From NCBI GenBank assembly GCA_943370145.1, contig CALRPY020000041.1, positions 1 through 38,951 on the forward strand: 38,951 nt of DNA, given 5' to 3'. A program made the position numbers and the translations under genes. Positions 14,261 to 22,298 of this stretch are shown in pieces. Below the pieces are notes generated by a model. It was given only the letters and a program-made list of their open reading frames with translations. It searched no databases and was not told where the DNA came from. Positions within the stretch are counted from its first letter, which is position 1, and every line of letters starts with the position of its first letter. Source of the DNA: Ga0077536 sp943370145 (lineage in GTDB: Bacteria; Pseudomonadota; Gammaproteobacteria; Ga0077536).

Positions 14261-15990
14261 GACGAGCGCTCGCTCGACGGCGGCGGCGGGCCTTCGTGCT
14301 GACGTTCGTAGTCCAGCAGCGCCGTAATGGTGTCGAAGCCCTGGTGACCATCAGCCTCCAGGTAGACGTAGCGGTCGTAGGCCGCGATGTCGCGCCGGTT
14401 GCTGAAGTTCAACAACGTCAGGTCATCCTGCCGGCGAATGTATTCCAGGATGGAGCGGCGGTGGCGATGGGCAAGCGTGTCGAATATCTGCGTGATCACG
14501 AGCACCTGCGGCCGGGCCAGCAGTGCGGCCGCGATTTTCAGCCGGATGGTTTCCGAGCGCGACAAGGGGTAGCCGAAGGCGCCCAGCTGCGTGGCGATAC
14601 CGTCGGACAGGTTGTTGACGATGGCTTCGAGTCCGACCACCTCCAGCATCTCGCGCATCGCGGCGCGGCTGATCGCAGGGTCGCCGAGACCGAGATTCTC
14701 CTCGACGCTGCGCTCGAGCACGCCCGAGTTTTCGACGACGAGGACCCGGTCGCGCAGCTGGTGAAGGTTCAGGTCGGCGATGTTGCGGCCGGCGAACAGC
14801 ACCGCGCCGCGCGTGGGCTCGATGTGACGCTGCAGCAGGTCAAGCAGGCCTTTCTGCAGGCTGAACGAATTGGCGACCAGCATGACCTTGCTGCCGGCCG
14901 CAATCTCCAGCCGGAACCTGAACTCACGGTCGCGCGGGCGGGCGGACGCGCCGTCGAAGCGCAGGCTGGCCGGGCCGTCCGGCACCGCGTCACCATCGAG
15001 CGCGGATTCGAGCGGCAATTCGAAGAAGTCGCCGAGCTTGTACAGCGCAGCGCACACTTCATAGAACTCCTCGAGCAGGCCTGAGGTGCGGGTCAGCGAA
15101 ATGAACACCGCGGACAGGATGAGCTCCGCCGCGACCAGCTGGCCAAGCGTCAGTTCGTTGCGGATGACCAGCCAGCCACCGACGCCGAGGAGCACCGCGC
15201 TCGCGACCGCATACAGCGCGAGGAAACTTATCTGTTGCGCGAATTTGCACCGGAAGTGTCGCCGGTGGGCTGAAACGTAGTCAGCGATCATCGCTTCCGA
15301 TGTGCGCAGTGCGAAGTGTATGGTGCGGCCCGACTTGAAGAATGCATTCGCCCGCCCCAGTTCCTCGAGCCAGCCGGCCACGGCGAACTTGGCCCGCGAT
15401 GCGAGCAGCTTGCTGCGAATGGCGGGATTCGCCCACAGCTTCCAGATCAGGTAGACGAGGAGCAGCACGCAGGCGTTGAAGACGACAAAGGCCGGATGAT
15501 AGGCCGCGACGACCGCGAAGCCGACGATTGCCTGCAGCAGGATTGCGGAGCCGTTGACGATCAGGGTCGGCATGTTGCGCTGGATCGTGATGATCTCGAA
15601 AAACCGATTCGCGAGTTCCTCGCGATTCAGGCTTTCGACCGCGGCATAGCGTGCATGGATGCTGCGCAGGGCCATCTCTTTCGTGATGCGCACGAACAGC
15701 CGACGCTCGAAGACGTCCATCAGTTGCGCCTGCATGCCGACCAGCAGGCCGTACAGCGCCAGCAGGGCGACCAGCACGATTGCAAGGACGACGACAGGCC
15801 GGAGCAGGGCGGTGTTCGCCACCGAGCCGATGAGAATCTGGACGGACAGCGGCACCGCCAGCGTCAGCACGCTGATTGCGACGCTGAACACGACCGCCTG
15901 CCAGAAGAAGGCACGGTCGGGCGCGAGGATGATGCTGAACAGCGCCGTGAGGCGGGGCAAGTAGTCCCTGGCGTCCGGATAGGCGGCCAT
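14257..15990 (-). CDS. ABC exporter-like protein with degenerate (pseudo-ATPase) nucleotide-binding domain
   Basis: 577 residues with the layout of a type I secretion ABC exporter: transmembrane domain about 20-310 (helices near 25-60, 65-88, 145-190, 255-300) and a C-terminal NBD about 345-560. No C39 peptidase or C39-like domain is present. The NBD keeps the fold pattern but every active motif is altered. Walker A is ANSFSLQKG (373-381) in place of GPSGSGKST. The Q-loop residue is Glu420. The signature is LSRSE (476-480) in place of LSGGQ. Walker B ends in Thr500-Gln501 in place of Asp-Glu. The H-loop His is Asn531. ATP hydrolysis by a homodimer seems impossible by known chemistry. The frame is intact and tightly coupled to hlyD and tolC genes, arguing against a pseudogene. 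Confidence 0.85.
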   Translation of the reverse strand: MAAYPDARDYLPRLTALFSIILAPDRAFFWQAVVFSVAISVLTLAVPLSVQILIGSVANTALLRPVVVLAIVLVALLALYGLLVGMQAQLMDVFERRLFVRITKEMALRSIHARYAAVESLNREELANRFFEIITIQRNMPTLIVNGSAILLQAIVGFAVVAAYHPAFVVFNACVLLLVYLIWKLWANPAIRSKLLASRAKFAVAGWLEELGRANAFFKSGRTIHFALRTSEAMIADYVSAHRRHFRCKFAQQISFLALYAVASAVLLGVGGWLVIRNELTLGQLVAAELILSAVFISLTRTSGLLEEFYEVCAALYKLGDFFELPLESALDGDAVPDGPASLRFDGASARPRDREFRFRLEIAAGSKVMLVANSFSLQKGLLDLLQRHIEPTRGAVLFAGRNIADLNLHQLRDRVLVVENSGVLERSVEENLGLGDPAISRAAMREMLEVVGLEAIVNNLSDGIATQLGAFGYPLSRSETIRLKIAAALLARPQVLVITQIFDTLAHRHRRSILEYIRRQDDLTLLNFSNRRDIAAYDRYVYLEADGHQGFDTITALLDYERQHEGPPPPSSERSS

Positions 15991-16216
15991 GATGATCCCG
16001 AGGCGTTTGGGGTGCGCACATTTTCCCGATAAGTGAATATGGGAAAATACGGCTTTTCCTGATGATTGTAATGATCAAACCGGAGCAGTGCCCGGCGCGG
16101 CTGTCGCACCGCATACGCCGCGCGCCGTCGGGCAGAGCGAAGCCTGCGCTCGACGAATACTGCTTAACGGTGATGACCGGCCGCGCGAAGCTTGACTGAA
16201 AGCAAGCGGAGCAGCC
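15991..16216. promoter_or_regulatory. Divergent promoter region with an 8-bp inverted repeat
   Basis: 226 bases between the ABC-type operon and the universal stress gene. ATTTTCCC at 16020-16027 and GGGAAAAT at 16041-16048 form an inverted repeat with a 13-base spacer, 30-58 bp upstream of the ABC gene start. The surrounding 16020-16078 is locally AT-rich. It looks like an operator of a dimeric regulator, or a promoter element; which gene it serves is not clear. Confidence 0.5.
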
Positions 16217-17179
16217 ATGACTTTCCACAACATCCTTGCCTACGTCGACACCCGCCATCTGCCCGCCGACAGCGTGCTGCAACCCTGCCTCGCAAGCCTC
16301 GCACGCCTCGCCGCCGCGCACGGGGCGGCGCTCACCCTGTGCGACGTGCTGGAATCGCCGCCCTCCTCGAGCGAGGCCGGAGCGCCGGATGCGCGTTTGG
16401 GCGCGCTGCGCATGCGCAATGCCCGCGACACGCTGACGCGCCTTGCCGGGCAGGTCGGGCACCTCGTGTGGGCCGACCGCGTGGTCCTGGTGGGCAACGA
16501 GTTCGTGCAGATCACGCGACATTGCATGCACCATGAAATCGATCTTGTGGCCTGCCTGAGCGCGCGCGAGCGCACCAGCCGCCATGTCGCGACAGCCAGC
16601 CACCTCGTCAGGAAGGCCCCTGCCGCGGTGTGGTTGATGGGCGGAAGTCGGCCGTGCAGGCGCGGCCACATCGCAGTCGCGGTCGACCGCGACATCTTCC
16701 CGGCATCGGACTTTCCGCAGCAGATGGCGAACCGGCTCGTCGAGGCGGCGGTTGCGTTGAGTCGCGAGGAGACGGCCACCATCGAACTCATGCATGCGTG
16801 GTCAGTATACGGGGCGGACCTGATCGAGGATGCCGCGACTGGGCTCGATGCGCACGAGGTGGCGAGCTACATCGATTCGCAACGCTACAGCCATACGTTG
16901 TGGCTGGAAGAGGTCCACGAATATCTGCGCCAGCACGTGGCTGATCAGGGCTGCGGCACCATCCAGACGCGGGCCCGGCTGCTCGAAGGTCCGGCAATAC
17001 CGGCCCTGTCGAACTGGCTGTCGTCCGCAGAGCCGGATGTGCTGGTCATCGGCACCCTGGGCACCAGTGCGACAGCGGGCCTTTTCATCGGCAACACGGC
17101 GGAAGCCATCCTCGGCGCCACCGACGTGCCGGTGCTCTCCCTCAAGCCGCCGGGCTTCCGCTCGCCGGTCGAGCCGTAG
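16217..17179 (+). CDS. Tandem universal stress protein (UspA superfamily)
   Basis: 320 residues, twice the size of a single Usp domain and similar to UspE. The first domain (about 1-145) lacks a clear nucleotide motif. The second (about 150-315) has the ATP-binding signature G-x2-G-x9-G-(S/T)-like: VIGTLGTSATAGLFIGNTAE followed by AILGATDVPVLSLKPPGF. Such proteins are soluble and rise under starvation or other stress. It is divergent from the ABC-type operon and about 155 bp upstream of the OprO/P-type porin gene. Confidence 0.88.
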   Translation: MTFHNILAYVDTRHLPADSVLQPCLASLARLAAAHGAALTLCDVLESPPSSSEAGAPDARLGALRMRNARDTLTRLAGQVGHLVWADRVVLVGNEFVQITRHCMHHEIDLVACLSARERTSRHVATASHLVRKAPAAVWLMGGSRPCRRGHIAVAVDRDIFPASDFPQQMANRLVEAAVALSREETATIELMHAWSVYGADLIEDAATGLDAHEVASYIDSQRYSHTLWLEEVHEYLRQHVADQGCGTIQTRARLLEGPAIPALSNWLSSAEPDVLVIGTLGTSATAGLFIGNTAEAILGATDVPVLSLKPPGFRSPVEP

Positions 17180-17200
17180 GGATCGCCGCTCTTCGCCAAA

Positions 17201-17229
17201 CTGTCATGTTCATGTAATAAAAAAGTCAT
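17201..17229 (+). promoter_or_regulatory. Putative Pho box (three 7-bp half-sites, 11-bp period)
   Basis: CTGTCAT (17201-17207), ATGTAAT (17212-17218) and AAGTCAT (17223-17229) are separated by 4-base spacers, giving the 11-bp spacing of PhoB half-sites. The first matches the consensus CTGTCAT exactly; the other two match at 5 of 7 positions. It lies 106 bp upstream of a porin related to phosphate-selective OprO/OprP. A clear -10 element downstream was not found. Confidence 0.55.
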
Positions 17230-17334
17230 TCAATCCGGGGCTCGCGCCGAGCGCTGGCCGCACCGAACTGCCTGGACGGGCAGACCGGGCGCCGTGCGCG
17301 GCTTATTGGAACATGAGCACCCCGGAGTCCTTTT

Positions 17335-18738
17335 ATGCGTCTTTTGCGTTCGATCACGCTGGCGTGCGCCGCCTGGTGCAGCACGTCCGTGCTGGCCACC
17401 ACGCTTGATCTCTATGTCGATACCGTAAGCAAGCAGGTCTACACCGAGCCCGGACCCAACCGGGTGGCGCTGGGCACCTTCCAGAAGGTGGATCCCGCAG
17501 CGCCACCCGCGCCGGGCACGGCACTGGCTGCGGCAACGCCGTCTGCGGCGGCCGCCTCTTCGGCGACCGCTGCGGACAAGCCGACCACCGTGGCCGCGGC
17601 GCCCGCCGCGAGTGCCGCGCCGGCCGAAAAGCAGTGGTATGACCGCTTGAGCATCCGTGGCTACACCCAGCTGCGCTTCAACCACCTGCTCGATGACGAA
17701 CTCGATGGACTCTCGCACCAGGCGGACCGTTCCGTCGGCGAAGACGAATCACTCTTCATCCGTCGCCTCCGCCTGATACTTTCAGGGGACCTCAACGAGC
17801 ATATGTCCATCTACATCCAGCCTGACTTCGCGGTTCAGCCGTCGGGGTCGAGCACCACGCATTTCGTCCAGCTGCGCGACGCCTACATGGACTACGCGTT
17901 CGACAAGCGCAAGGAATTCCGCGTCCGCGTCGGACAGTCGAAAGTCCCCTACAGTTTCGAAAACCTGCAGTCGAGCCAGAACCGACTCGCGCTCGATCGC
18001 AACGATGCCACGAACAGCTGCTGCAAGGACGAGCGGGACCTCGGCGTATTCCTGTACTGGGCGCCCGAGCACATCCGCAAGCGTTTCAAGGAACTCGTCG
18101 CCAGCGGCCTGAAAGGGTCCGGCGATTACGGCGTGGCCGCGTTGGGCGTCTACAACGGGCAGGGCGCCAACCGGCTCGAACGCAACGACGGTGTGCACGT
18201 CGTGGGTCGCCTGACCTGGCCGTGGCAGTTCGACAACGGGCAGATATTCGAAGCCGGCGTTCAGGCCATTCACGGGCGCTTCCAGCCGACGGTGGATGCG
18301 GGCATCGCGCTCGACAACACGGGCAACGGCTTCCAGGACCAGCGTGTCGGACTGCATGCCGTGCTCTATCCGCAGCCCTTCGGCCTGCAGGCGGAATGGA
18401 ACTGGGGCAAAGGGCCCGAACTGTCCGCTGATCGCAAGCTGATCTCGACGGAAGACCTCGAAGGAGGCTACGTGCAGGCAATGTACCGCCGTCAACACGA
18501 GTGGGGCGTGTTCATGCCCTTCCTGCGCTGGCAGCACTTCGACGGTGCGATGAAGTTCGAACGCAACGCGCCATATACGCTCGTCGACGAACTTGAGCTG
18601 GGGCTCGAGTGGCAGCCGATGCCGGCGCTCGAACTGACGGCGATCTACGCGCTCACGGATCGGACGAACGTGATCGACTTGCCCTACGAGCAGTACGAGG
18701 GCGACCTTCTGCGCCTGCAGTTGCAGTGGAACTATTGA
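17335..18738 (+). CDS. OprO/OprP-family porin
   Basis: 467 residues with a signal peptide (cleavage near STSVLATT) and an Ala/Pro-rich low-complexity linker at about 56-100, then a beta-barrel. The barrel begins LSIRGYTQLRFN and includes FIRRLRLILSGDLNEHMSIY and RVGQSKVPYSFENLQSSQNR, typical of the phosphate-selective porin O and P family. The final residue is an aromatic Tyr (QWNY), the outer-membrane insertion signal. An adjacent CC pair in TNSCCKDER is odd for a porin. Solute specificity is not provable from sequence, but the upstream Pho-box-like repeats suggest phosphate or polyphosphate. Confidence 0.85.
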   Translation: MRLLRSITLACAAWCSTSVLATTLDLYVDTVSKQVYTEPGPNRVALGTFQKVDPAAPPAPGTALAAATPSAAAASSATAADKPTTVAAAPAASAAPAEKQWYDRLSIRGYTQLRFNHLLDDELDGLSHQADRSVGEDESLFIRRLRLILSGDLNEHMSIYIQPDFAVQPSGSSTTHFVQLRDAYMDYAFDKRKEFRVRVGQSKVPYSFENLQSSQNRLALDRNDATNSCCKDERDLGVFLYWAPEHIRKRFKELVASGLKGSGDYGVAALGVYNGQGANRLERNDGVHVVGRLTWPWQFDNGQIFEAGVQAIHGRFQPTVDAGIALDNTGNGFQDQRVGLHAVLYPQPFGLQAEWNWGKGPELSADRKLISTEDLEGGYVQAMYRRQHEWGVFMPFLRWQHFDGAMKFERNAPYTLVDELELGLEWQPMPALELTAIYALTDRTNVIDLPYEQYEGDLLRLQLQWNY

Positions 18739-18750
18739 TCTGAACCTGCT

Positions 18751-18782
18751 GGTGGGGGAGGTGCGCCTCTCCCACCCTTCTC
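18751..18782 (+). terminator. Stem-loop terminator of the OprO/P-type porin gene
   Basis: GGTGGGGGAGG (18751-18761) pairs with CCTCTCCCACC (18766-18776) with one G-T wobble, a TGCG loop, and then CTTCTC. It starts 13 bp after the stop codon. Confidence 0.65.
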
Positions 18783-19063
18783 GCCGTCGTCCGTTCGGCC
18801 GGCCATCTCCTGCCCCGCCCGGGATTTCGGTCCAAGCCCCGCCGCATCCGGTTTCATGCCGACCGCCCGTCCTCACTGCTGACCCGCACTGCCGCATTTG
18901 CATCGAATCGTTCGCCCCGGCATGGGGCATTGCCGGCACCGTAATGGGGACATGAAACCGGGTTTTCTGCACGGTTTTAATGCGATCGCCCTGATGCGGT
19001 GCGGAACGCCCGGGCGGAGCGTCGCATTCGCGCCACATTCCAGGATTCCAGTTTCGATTTTGC

Positions 19064-19143
19064 ACCAAAAAAAGCTTGGAAAGATTTTATAAAAAAGTTT
19101 AAAAAAAGAATTTATCCCATTAATTTTATTAATTAATTAATTA
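19064..19143. promoter_or_regulatory. Extremely AT-rich block upstream of sigma-54 promoter
   Basis: About 80 bases composed largely of A/T runs ending in repeated TTAA/ATTAATTAATT units, in a genome segment otherwise about two-thirds GC. It lies 68-147 bp upstream of the -24/-12 promoter, where IHF and enhancer-binding proteins usually bind. It may bend DNA or bind a nucleoid protein such as H-NS-like xenogeneic silencers. Confidence 0.55.
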
Positions 19144-19210
19144 GGATCCGCTCCGCGCACTTCGCAACCGCTTTCTCGTTCAGATGTTGCGAACGAAACG
19201 AAAATCGATG

Positions 19211-19226
19211 TGGCACAAACGTTGCT
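19211..19226 (+). promoter_or_regulatory. Sigma-54 (RpoN) promoter
   Basis: TGGCAC (19211-19216), a 5-base spacer, then TTGCT (19222-19226) matches the RpoN consensus TGGCAC-N5-TTGCW at every position, with the invariant GG and GC in correct spacing. It reads toward the TorF-type porin, whose ATG is 120 bp downstream. Transcription would start near 19237. Confidence 0.85.
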
Positions 19227-19345
19227 AAAACTACAGCAACTGCCAGCCAACTCTCGTCCACGGTGGCCCGGTCCAGCGGGCCGTCACGGATACGCAGGAG
19301 ATGAGGCAGCGTCGACCCGTGTATCCAGTCACTTTGGGAGATTCA

Positions 19346-20296
19346 ATGATGAAACGTTCGTCACTTGCCACCGCGATTCTCGCAGCACTCTGCGCTGCCG
19401 GTGCCGCGCACGCCGAGGAAGCCGCAAGCGGCGGCCTGCTAGCCCCCGAGAACTTCAGCGCGAAGGTTGCGCTGACCTCCGACTACCGAGTTCGCGGTAT
19501 CAGCAATTCCGACGGCCCGGCGATCCAGGGCAGCCTCGACTGGTCCTACAAGGGCTTCTTCGTGGGCGCCTGGGCGTCCAATACGGAGTTTTCCGACTCG
19601 AACATCGAGATCGACTATTACGGCGGCTACGGCTGGGCCTGGGCAGGGCTCGATTTCACGGTGCAGGGCATCTACTACACCTTCCCGGGCGAGGATTCGA
19701 CGCTGACGGAAGGTTTCGATCCGCCGGGCTTCGACCCGACGCTGCCGCCGACGCCGACGTTCCCTGCGGCGCCCGCCGGTCAGGTGCAGCCTTTCCTCGG
19801 CCAGCTCCCGGACATCGATGCCGACTACTTCGAAATCAACCTGGGCATCAAGAAGACCTTCGAGGTCCAGCTGAGCCCGAGCATCGGCGTCAACTACCAC
19901 TACTCGCCGGATTTCTTCGGTGAAGACGGCGAAAGCCATCACATCGGGGGTTCCGTGGGTATCACGCTGCCGTTCGGCCTGTCGCCGTACGTCAACGGCG
20001 GTTACCAGACGGTGGAAGGCGATGAGTACTCCGCGTATTTCGCGACGCCGGACGGCTATGACTGGGAATACGTGCAGATTGGTGCCACGTATGAAGTGGT
20101 CGGCTTCACGCTCGACCTGTCGTGGGTGTGGTCGACCGAAGGCGGCTCATGCGGTGGTCTCGGCCAGCCGGGCTGCCAGTTCAACGGTGGTTTCGAGACG
20201 TTCTACAACGACTACAAGTACACGTCTGAAGGTAACTCGTCCTACAAGGACCTGACCGACGACACCGTGGTGTTCACCATCTCCCGCTCGTTCTGA
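19346..20296 (+). CDS. TorF family putative porin
   Basis: 316 residues from an ATG pair (19346/19349) after GGGAG at 19336-19340. Signal peptide ends GAAHAEE. The mature part starts with FSAKVALTSDYRVRGISNSD, the signature of the TIGR02001/TorF group of outer-membrane proteins, followed by alternating aromatic beta strands and a terminal Phe (ISRSF). An internal Pro/Thr-rich loop (about 130-152) is an extracellular loop candidate. Members of this group are often linked to transport of organic acids or nitrogen compounds, but the substrate is unknown. The perfect sigma-54 promoter upstream suggests control by nitrogen, carbon or another enhancer-binding regulator. Confidence 0.85.
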   Translation: MMKRSSLATAILAALCAAGAAHAEEAASGGLLAPENFSAKVALTSDYRVRGISNSDGPAIQGSLDWSYKGFFVGAWASNTEFSDSNIEIDYYGGYGWAWAGLDFTVQGIYYTFPGEDSTLTEGFDPPGFDPTLPPTPTFPAAPAGQVQPFLGQLPDIDADYFEINLGIKKTFEVQLSPSIGVNYHYSPDFFGEDGESHHIGGSVGITLPFGLSPYVNGGYQTVEGDEYSAYFATPDGYDWEYVQIGATYEVVGFTLDLSWVWSTEGGSCGGLGQPGCQFNGGFETFYNDYKYTSEGNSSYKDLTDDTVVFTISRSF

Positions 20297-20306
20297 GCTT
20301 GACGGC

Positions 20307-20343
20307 CCGGGGCCGCCGTGTCCACGCGGCGCGGCGGCCCCGG
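20307..20343. terminator. Strong GC hairpin between convergent TorF and SulP genes
   Basis: CCGGGGCCGCCG (20307-20318) and CGGCGGCCCCGG (20332-20343) form a perfect 12-bp stem with a 13-base loop. No T-run follows. It lies 11 bp after the TorF stop codon. Confidence 0.55.
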
Positions 20344-20460
20344 TCCCTGTACCGGGACTCGGGCACGTGGTGGCTCACCGGATCATCGCCTGCCCCGCAT
20401 GGCAGCCATCTCCACGCGGGGTGCAAGCATCGACCATCGGGAGCACGGCGTGCCGCGAAC

Positions 20461-22047
20461 TCATGCGGCGCGCAACGGTGGCGTATCGCCGACCAGGCCG
20501 GGAACGGGCGTCTTCTCCACCAGCTCGACGCTGATCTGTCTGCTCGCCGCAGTGGCCCGGAAGTCTTCGATGATCTCCATCACGTCATGATCGATGCTGA
20601 CGGAGCCGCTGATGTCGATCACGACGCGTGTCTGCGCTGGCAGCGCGCTCAGTTCCTTCATGATGGCGCCCTTGTTGAGGAAGGTGACTTCCTCTGCGAG
20701 ACGCAGCGTCACGACGTGGCGTGACTCCAGATCGTCACGCCGCTCGATGTGCAGGAAATGCGAGTTCAGGTAGCTCCTGCGGAGCAGGAAAAGAACGGCG
20801 ATCGCCACGCCCGCCGCGATGCCGGTGAGCAGGTCCGTGAGCACCACGCCCACAACCGTGACCACGAACGGAACGAATTGATCCGGCCCCTGCGCATAGA
20901 GTGCCCTGAACAGCGCGGGCTGGGCCAGCTTGTAGCCCACGATGAGCAGGACCCCGGCAAGCACCGCGAGCGGAATCAGGTTCAGCACGCGGGGCAGGGT
21001 GGCGACGCAGAACAGCAGCAGCACGCCGTGCAGGACGGTCGACAGTCGGCTTTGAGCTCCCGCCTGGATGTTCGCGGAACTGCGCACGATGACCTGCGTG
21101 ATCGGCAATCCGCCGAGCAGTCCGGAGACGATGTTGCCGCCGCCCTGGGCCACCAGTTCGCGATTCGTCGGCGTCACTCGCTTGCGCGGATCCAGCTTGT
21201 CCGTGGCCTCGACACACAGCAGCGTCTCGATGCTGGCCACGACCGCCAGCGTCGCGGCCGCCATGTAGACTTCCGGATTGCGGAGCGCCGACCAGTCGGG
21301 TCGGGTGAAAAGATCGAGCAGGCCCGACCAGCCGTCCGCGACCGGCACGCTCACGAGATGGGACGCCTCGAGCGCAAGCGAGGGGGCGAACCGGGTGCAG
21401 GCCATCTGGAAAAGGATGCCGCAGACTACGGCGGCCAGCGCCGCGGGCACCGGCCGCAGGAAGCGCACGTGAGGCTTTATCCAGCGGTCCCAACCCAGCA
21501 GGAGTACGAGGCTCACGCCACCGATCAACACGGCGCTCCGGTCGATGAACGACCACATGCCCGAAAGCGCCGAAAGCGTCGTTGCACCGTCCGCCTGCAG
21601 GAACCGCATGCCGCCGATCGGGTCGGCGTCATAGCCGACCAGATGGGGAAGTTGCTTGAGGATGATGATGATGCCGATGCCGGCGAGCATGCCCTTGATC
21701 ACGGAACTGGGAAAGAAATAGCCGAGCACACCGGCCCGCGCGAAACCGAGCGCGATCTGCAGCGCCCCTGCGAGCACCACCGCGGTCAGGAAGGCCTCGA
21801 AGCTGCCGAGTTCGCTGATGGCCGTCAGCACGATTACCGCGAGTCCTGCGGCAGGGCCGGACACCCCGAGCGGGGATGCGCTCAGCAACCCGACCACGAT
21901 TCCGCCCACCACGCCGGCGATCAGCCCCGCGAACAGCGGTGCGCCGCTCGCGAGTGCGATCCCAAGGCACAGTGGGAGCGCAACAAAGAAGACGACGAGG
22001 CTGGCGGGTACATCCTGCCGAAGGTGAACGAACGGATTTGATTTCAT
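20461..22047 (-). CDS. SulP family inorganic anion transporter with STAS domain
   Basis: 528 residues from ATG 22047 (GGAG about 14 bp upstream); a longer frame starts further out but its first 27 residues are not membrane-like. The transport domain has about 12-14 helices, beginning LRQDVPASLVVFFVALPLCLGIALASGAPLFAGLIAGVVGG, with the SulP phrase SASPLGVSGPAAGLAVIV and GGLPITQVIVRSSANIQAGAQSRLS. The C-terminal STAS domain covers about 430-520 (VVIDISGSVSIDHDVMEIIEDF). SulP proteins carry sulfate, bicarbonate or other anions. A carbonic anhydrase gene is 1.7 kb away in the same orientation, so bicarbonate is a reasonable guess. Confidence 0.9.
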   Translation of the reverse strand: MKSNPFVHLRQDVPASLVVFFVALPLCLGIALASGAPLFAGLIAGVVGGIVVGLLSASPLGVSGPAAGLAVIVLTAISELGSFEAFLTAVVLAGALQIALGFARAGVLGYFFPSSVIKGMLAGIGIIIILKQLPHLVGYDADPIGGMRFLQADGATTLSALSGMWSFIDRSAVLIGGVSLVLLLGWDRWIKPHVRFLRPVPAALAAVVCGILFQMACTRFAPSLALEASHLVSVPVADGWSGLLDLFTRPDWSALRNPEVYMAAATLAVVASIETLLCVEATDKLDPRKRVTPTNRELVAQGGGNIVSGLLGGLPITQVIVRSSANIQAGAQSRLSTVLHGVLLLFCVATLPRVLNLIPLAVLAGVLLIVGYKLAQPALFRALYAQGPDQFVPFVVTVVGVVLTDLLTGIAAGVAIAVLFLLRRSYLNSHFLHIERRDDLESRHVVTLRLAEEVTFLNKGAIMKELSALPAQTRVVIDISGSVSIDHDVMEIIEDFRATAASRQISVELVEKTPVPGLVGDTPPLRAA

Positions 22048-22298
22048 GTGCGCTTCGACTCCGGAATTAGCGCGGCTGCGATTCTGCGGTTGACGCGGTA
22101 ACCTAGGGACGGCCAATGCATCGGGCAATTAAAAAAAATCGATGCGCGAGGACAAGAATTTTCGAACAGCCGGTCAAGCGGGCCCCGGGAACTTGGCATG
22201 CGCTTCATGACGGGAATTTCTCCCGCCGAAAGCGCAGGCAGCCTGCGATTACCTGGTGCTCGGAGGGGGCGGTGGATTCGGTCAACGGGGGTAAATCG
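22048..22298. promoter_or_regulatory. Divergent promoter region between SulP and AlgE-type genes
   Basis: 251 bases serving two divergent genes. An A-rich run AATTAAAAAAAATCGATG at 22127-22144 is the only AT-rich part. No specific operator was identified. GGGGG at 22287-22291 is the likely ribosome-binding site for the plus-strand gene. Confidence 0.4.

Larger units (their letters stand above)
18739..19345. other. Long regulatory intergenic region before the TorF-type porin
   Basis: About 600 bases without a gene. It contains a terminator hairpin after the porin gene, an AT-rich block and a sigma-54 promoter, each listed separately. The part 18780-19050 has no recognisable feature. Confidence 0.6.

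Noticed and set aside
14257..15990. Idea that the pseudo-ABC gene is simply a pseudogene
   Set aside because: The frame is full length, has no stops or frameshifts, keeps fold-level spacing and is translationally coupled to two intact genes.
17782..19068. A 428-codon minus-strand frame over the OprO/P porin
   Set aside because: Antisense to a well-supported porin with signal peptide and terminal aromatic residue.
22048..22298. Start of the AlgE-type gene at 22116
   Set aside because: The first 61 residues from 22116 are basic and low complexity, whereas ATG 22299 has a G-rich site and a proper signal peptide.
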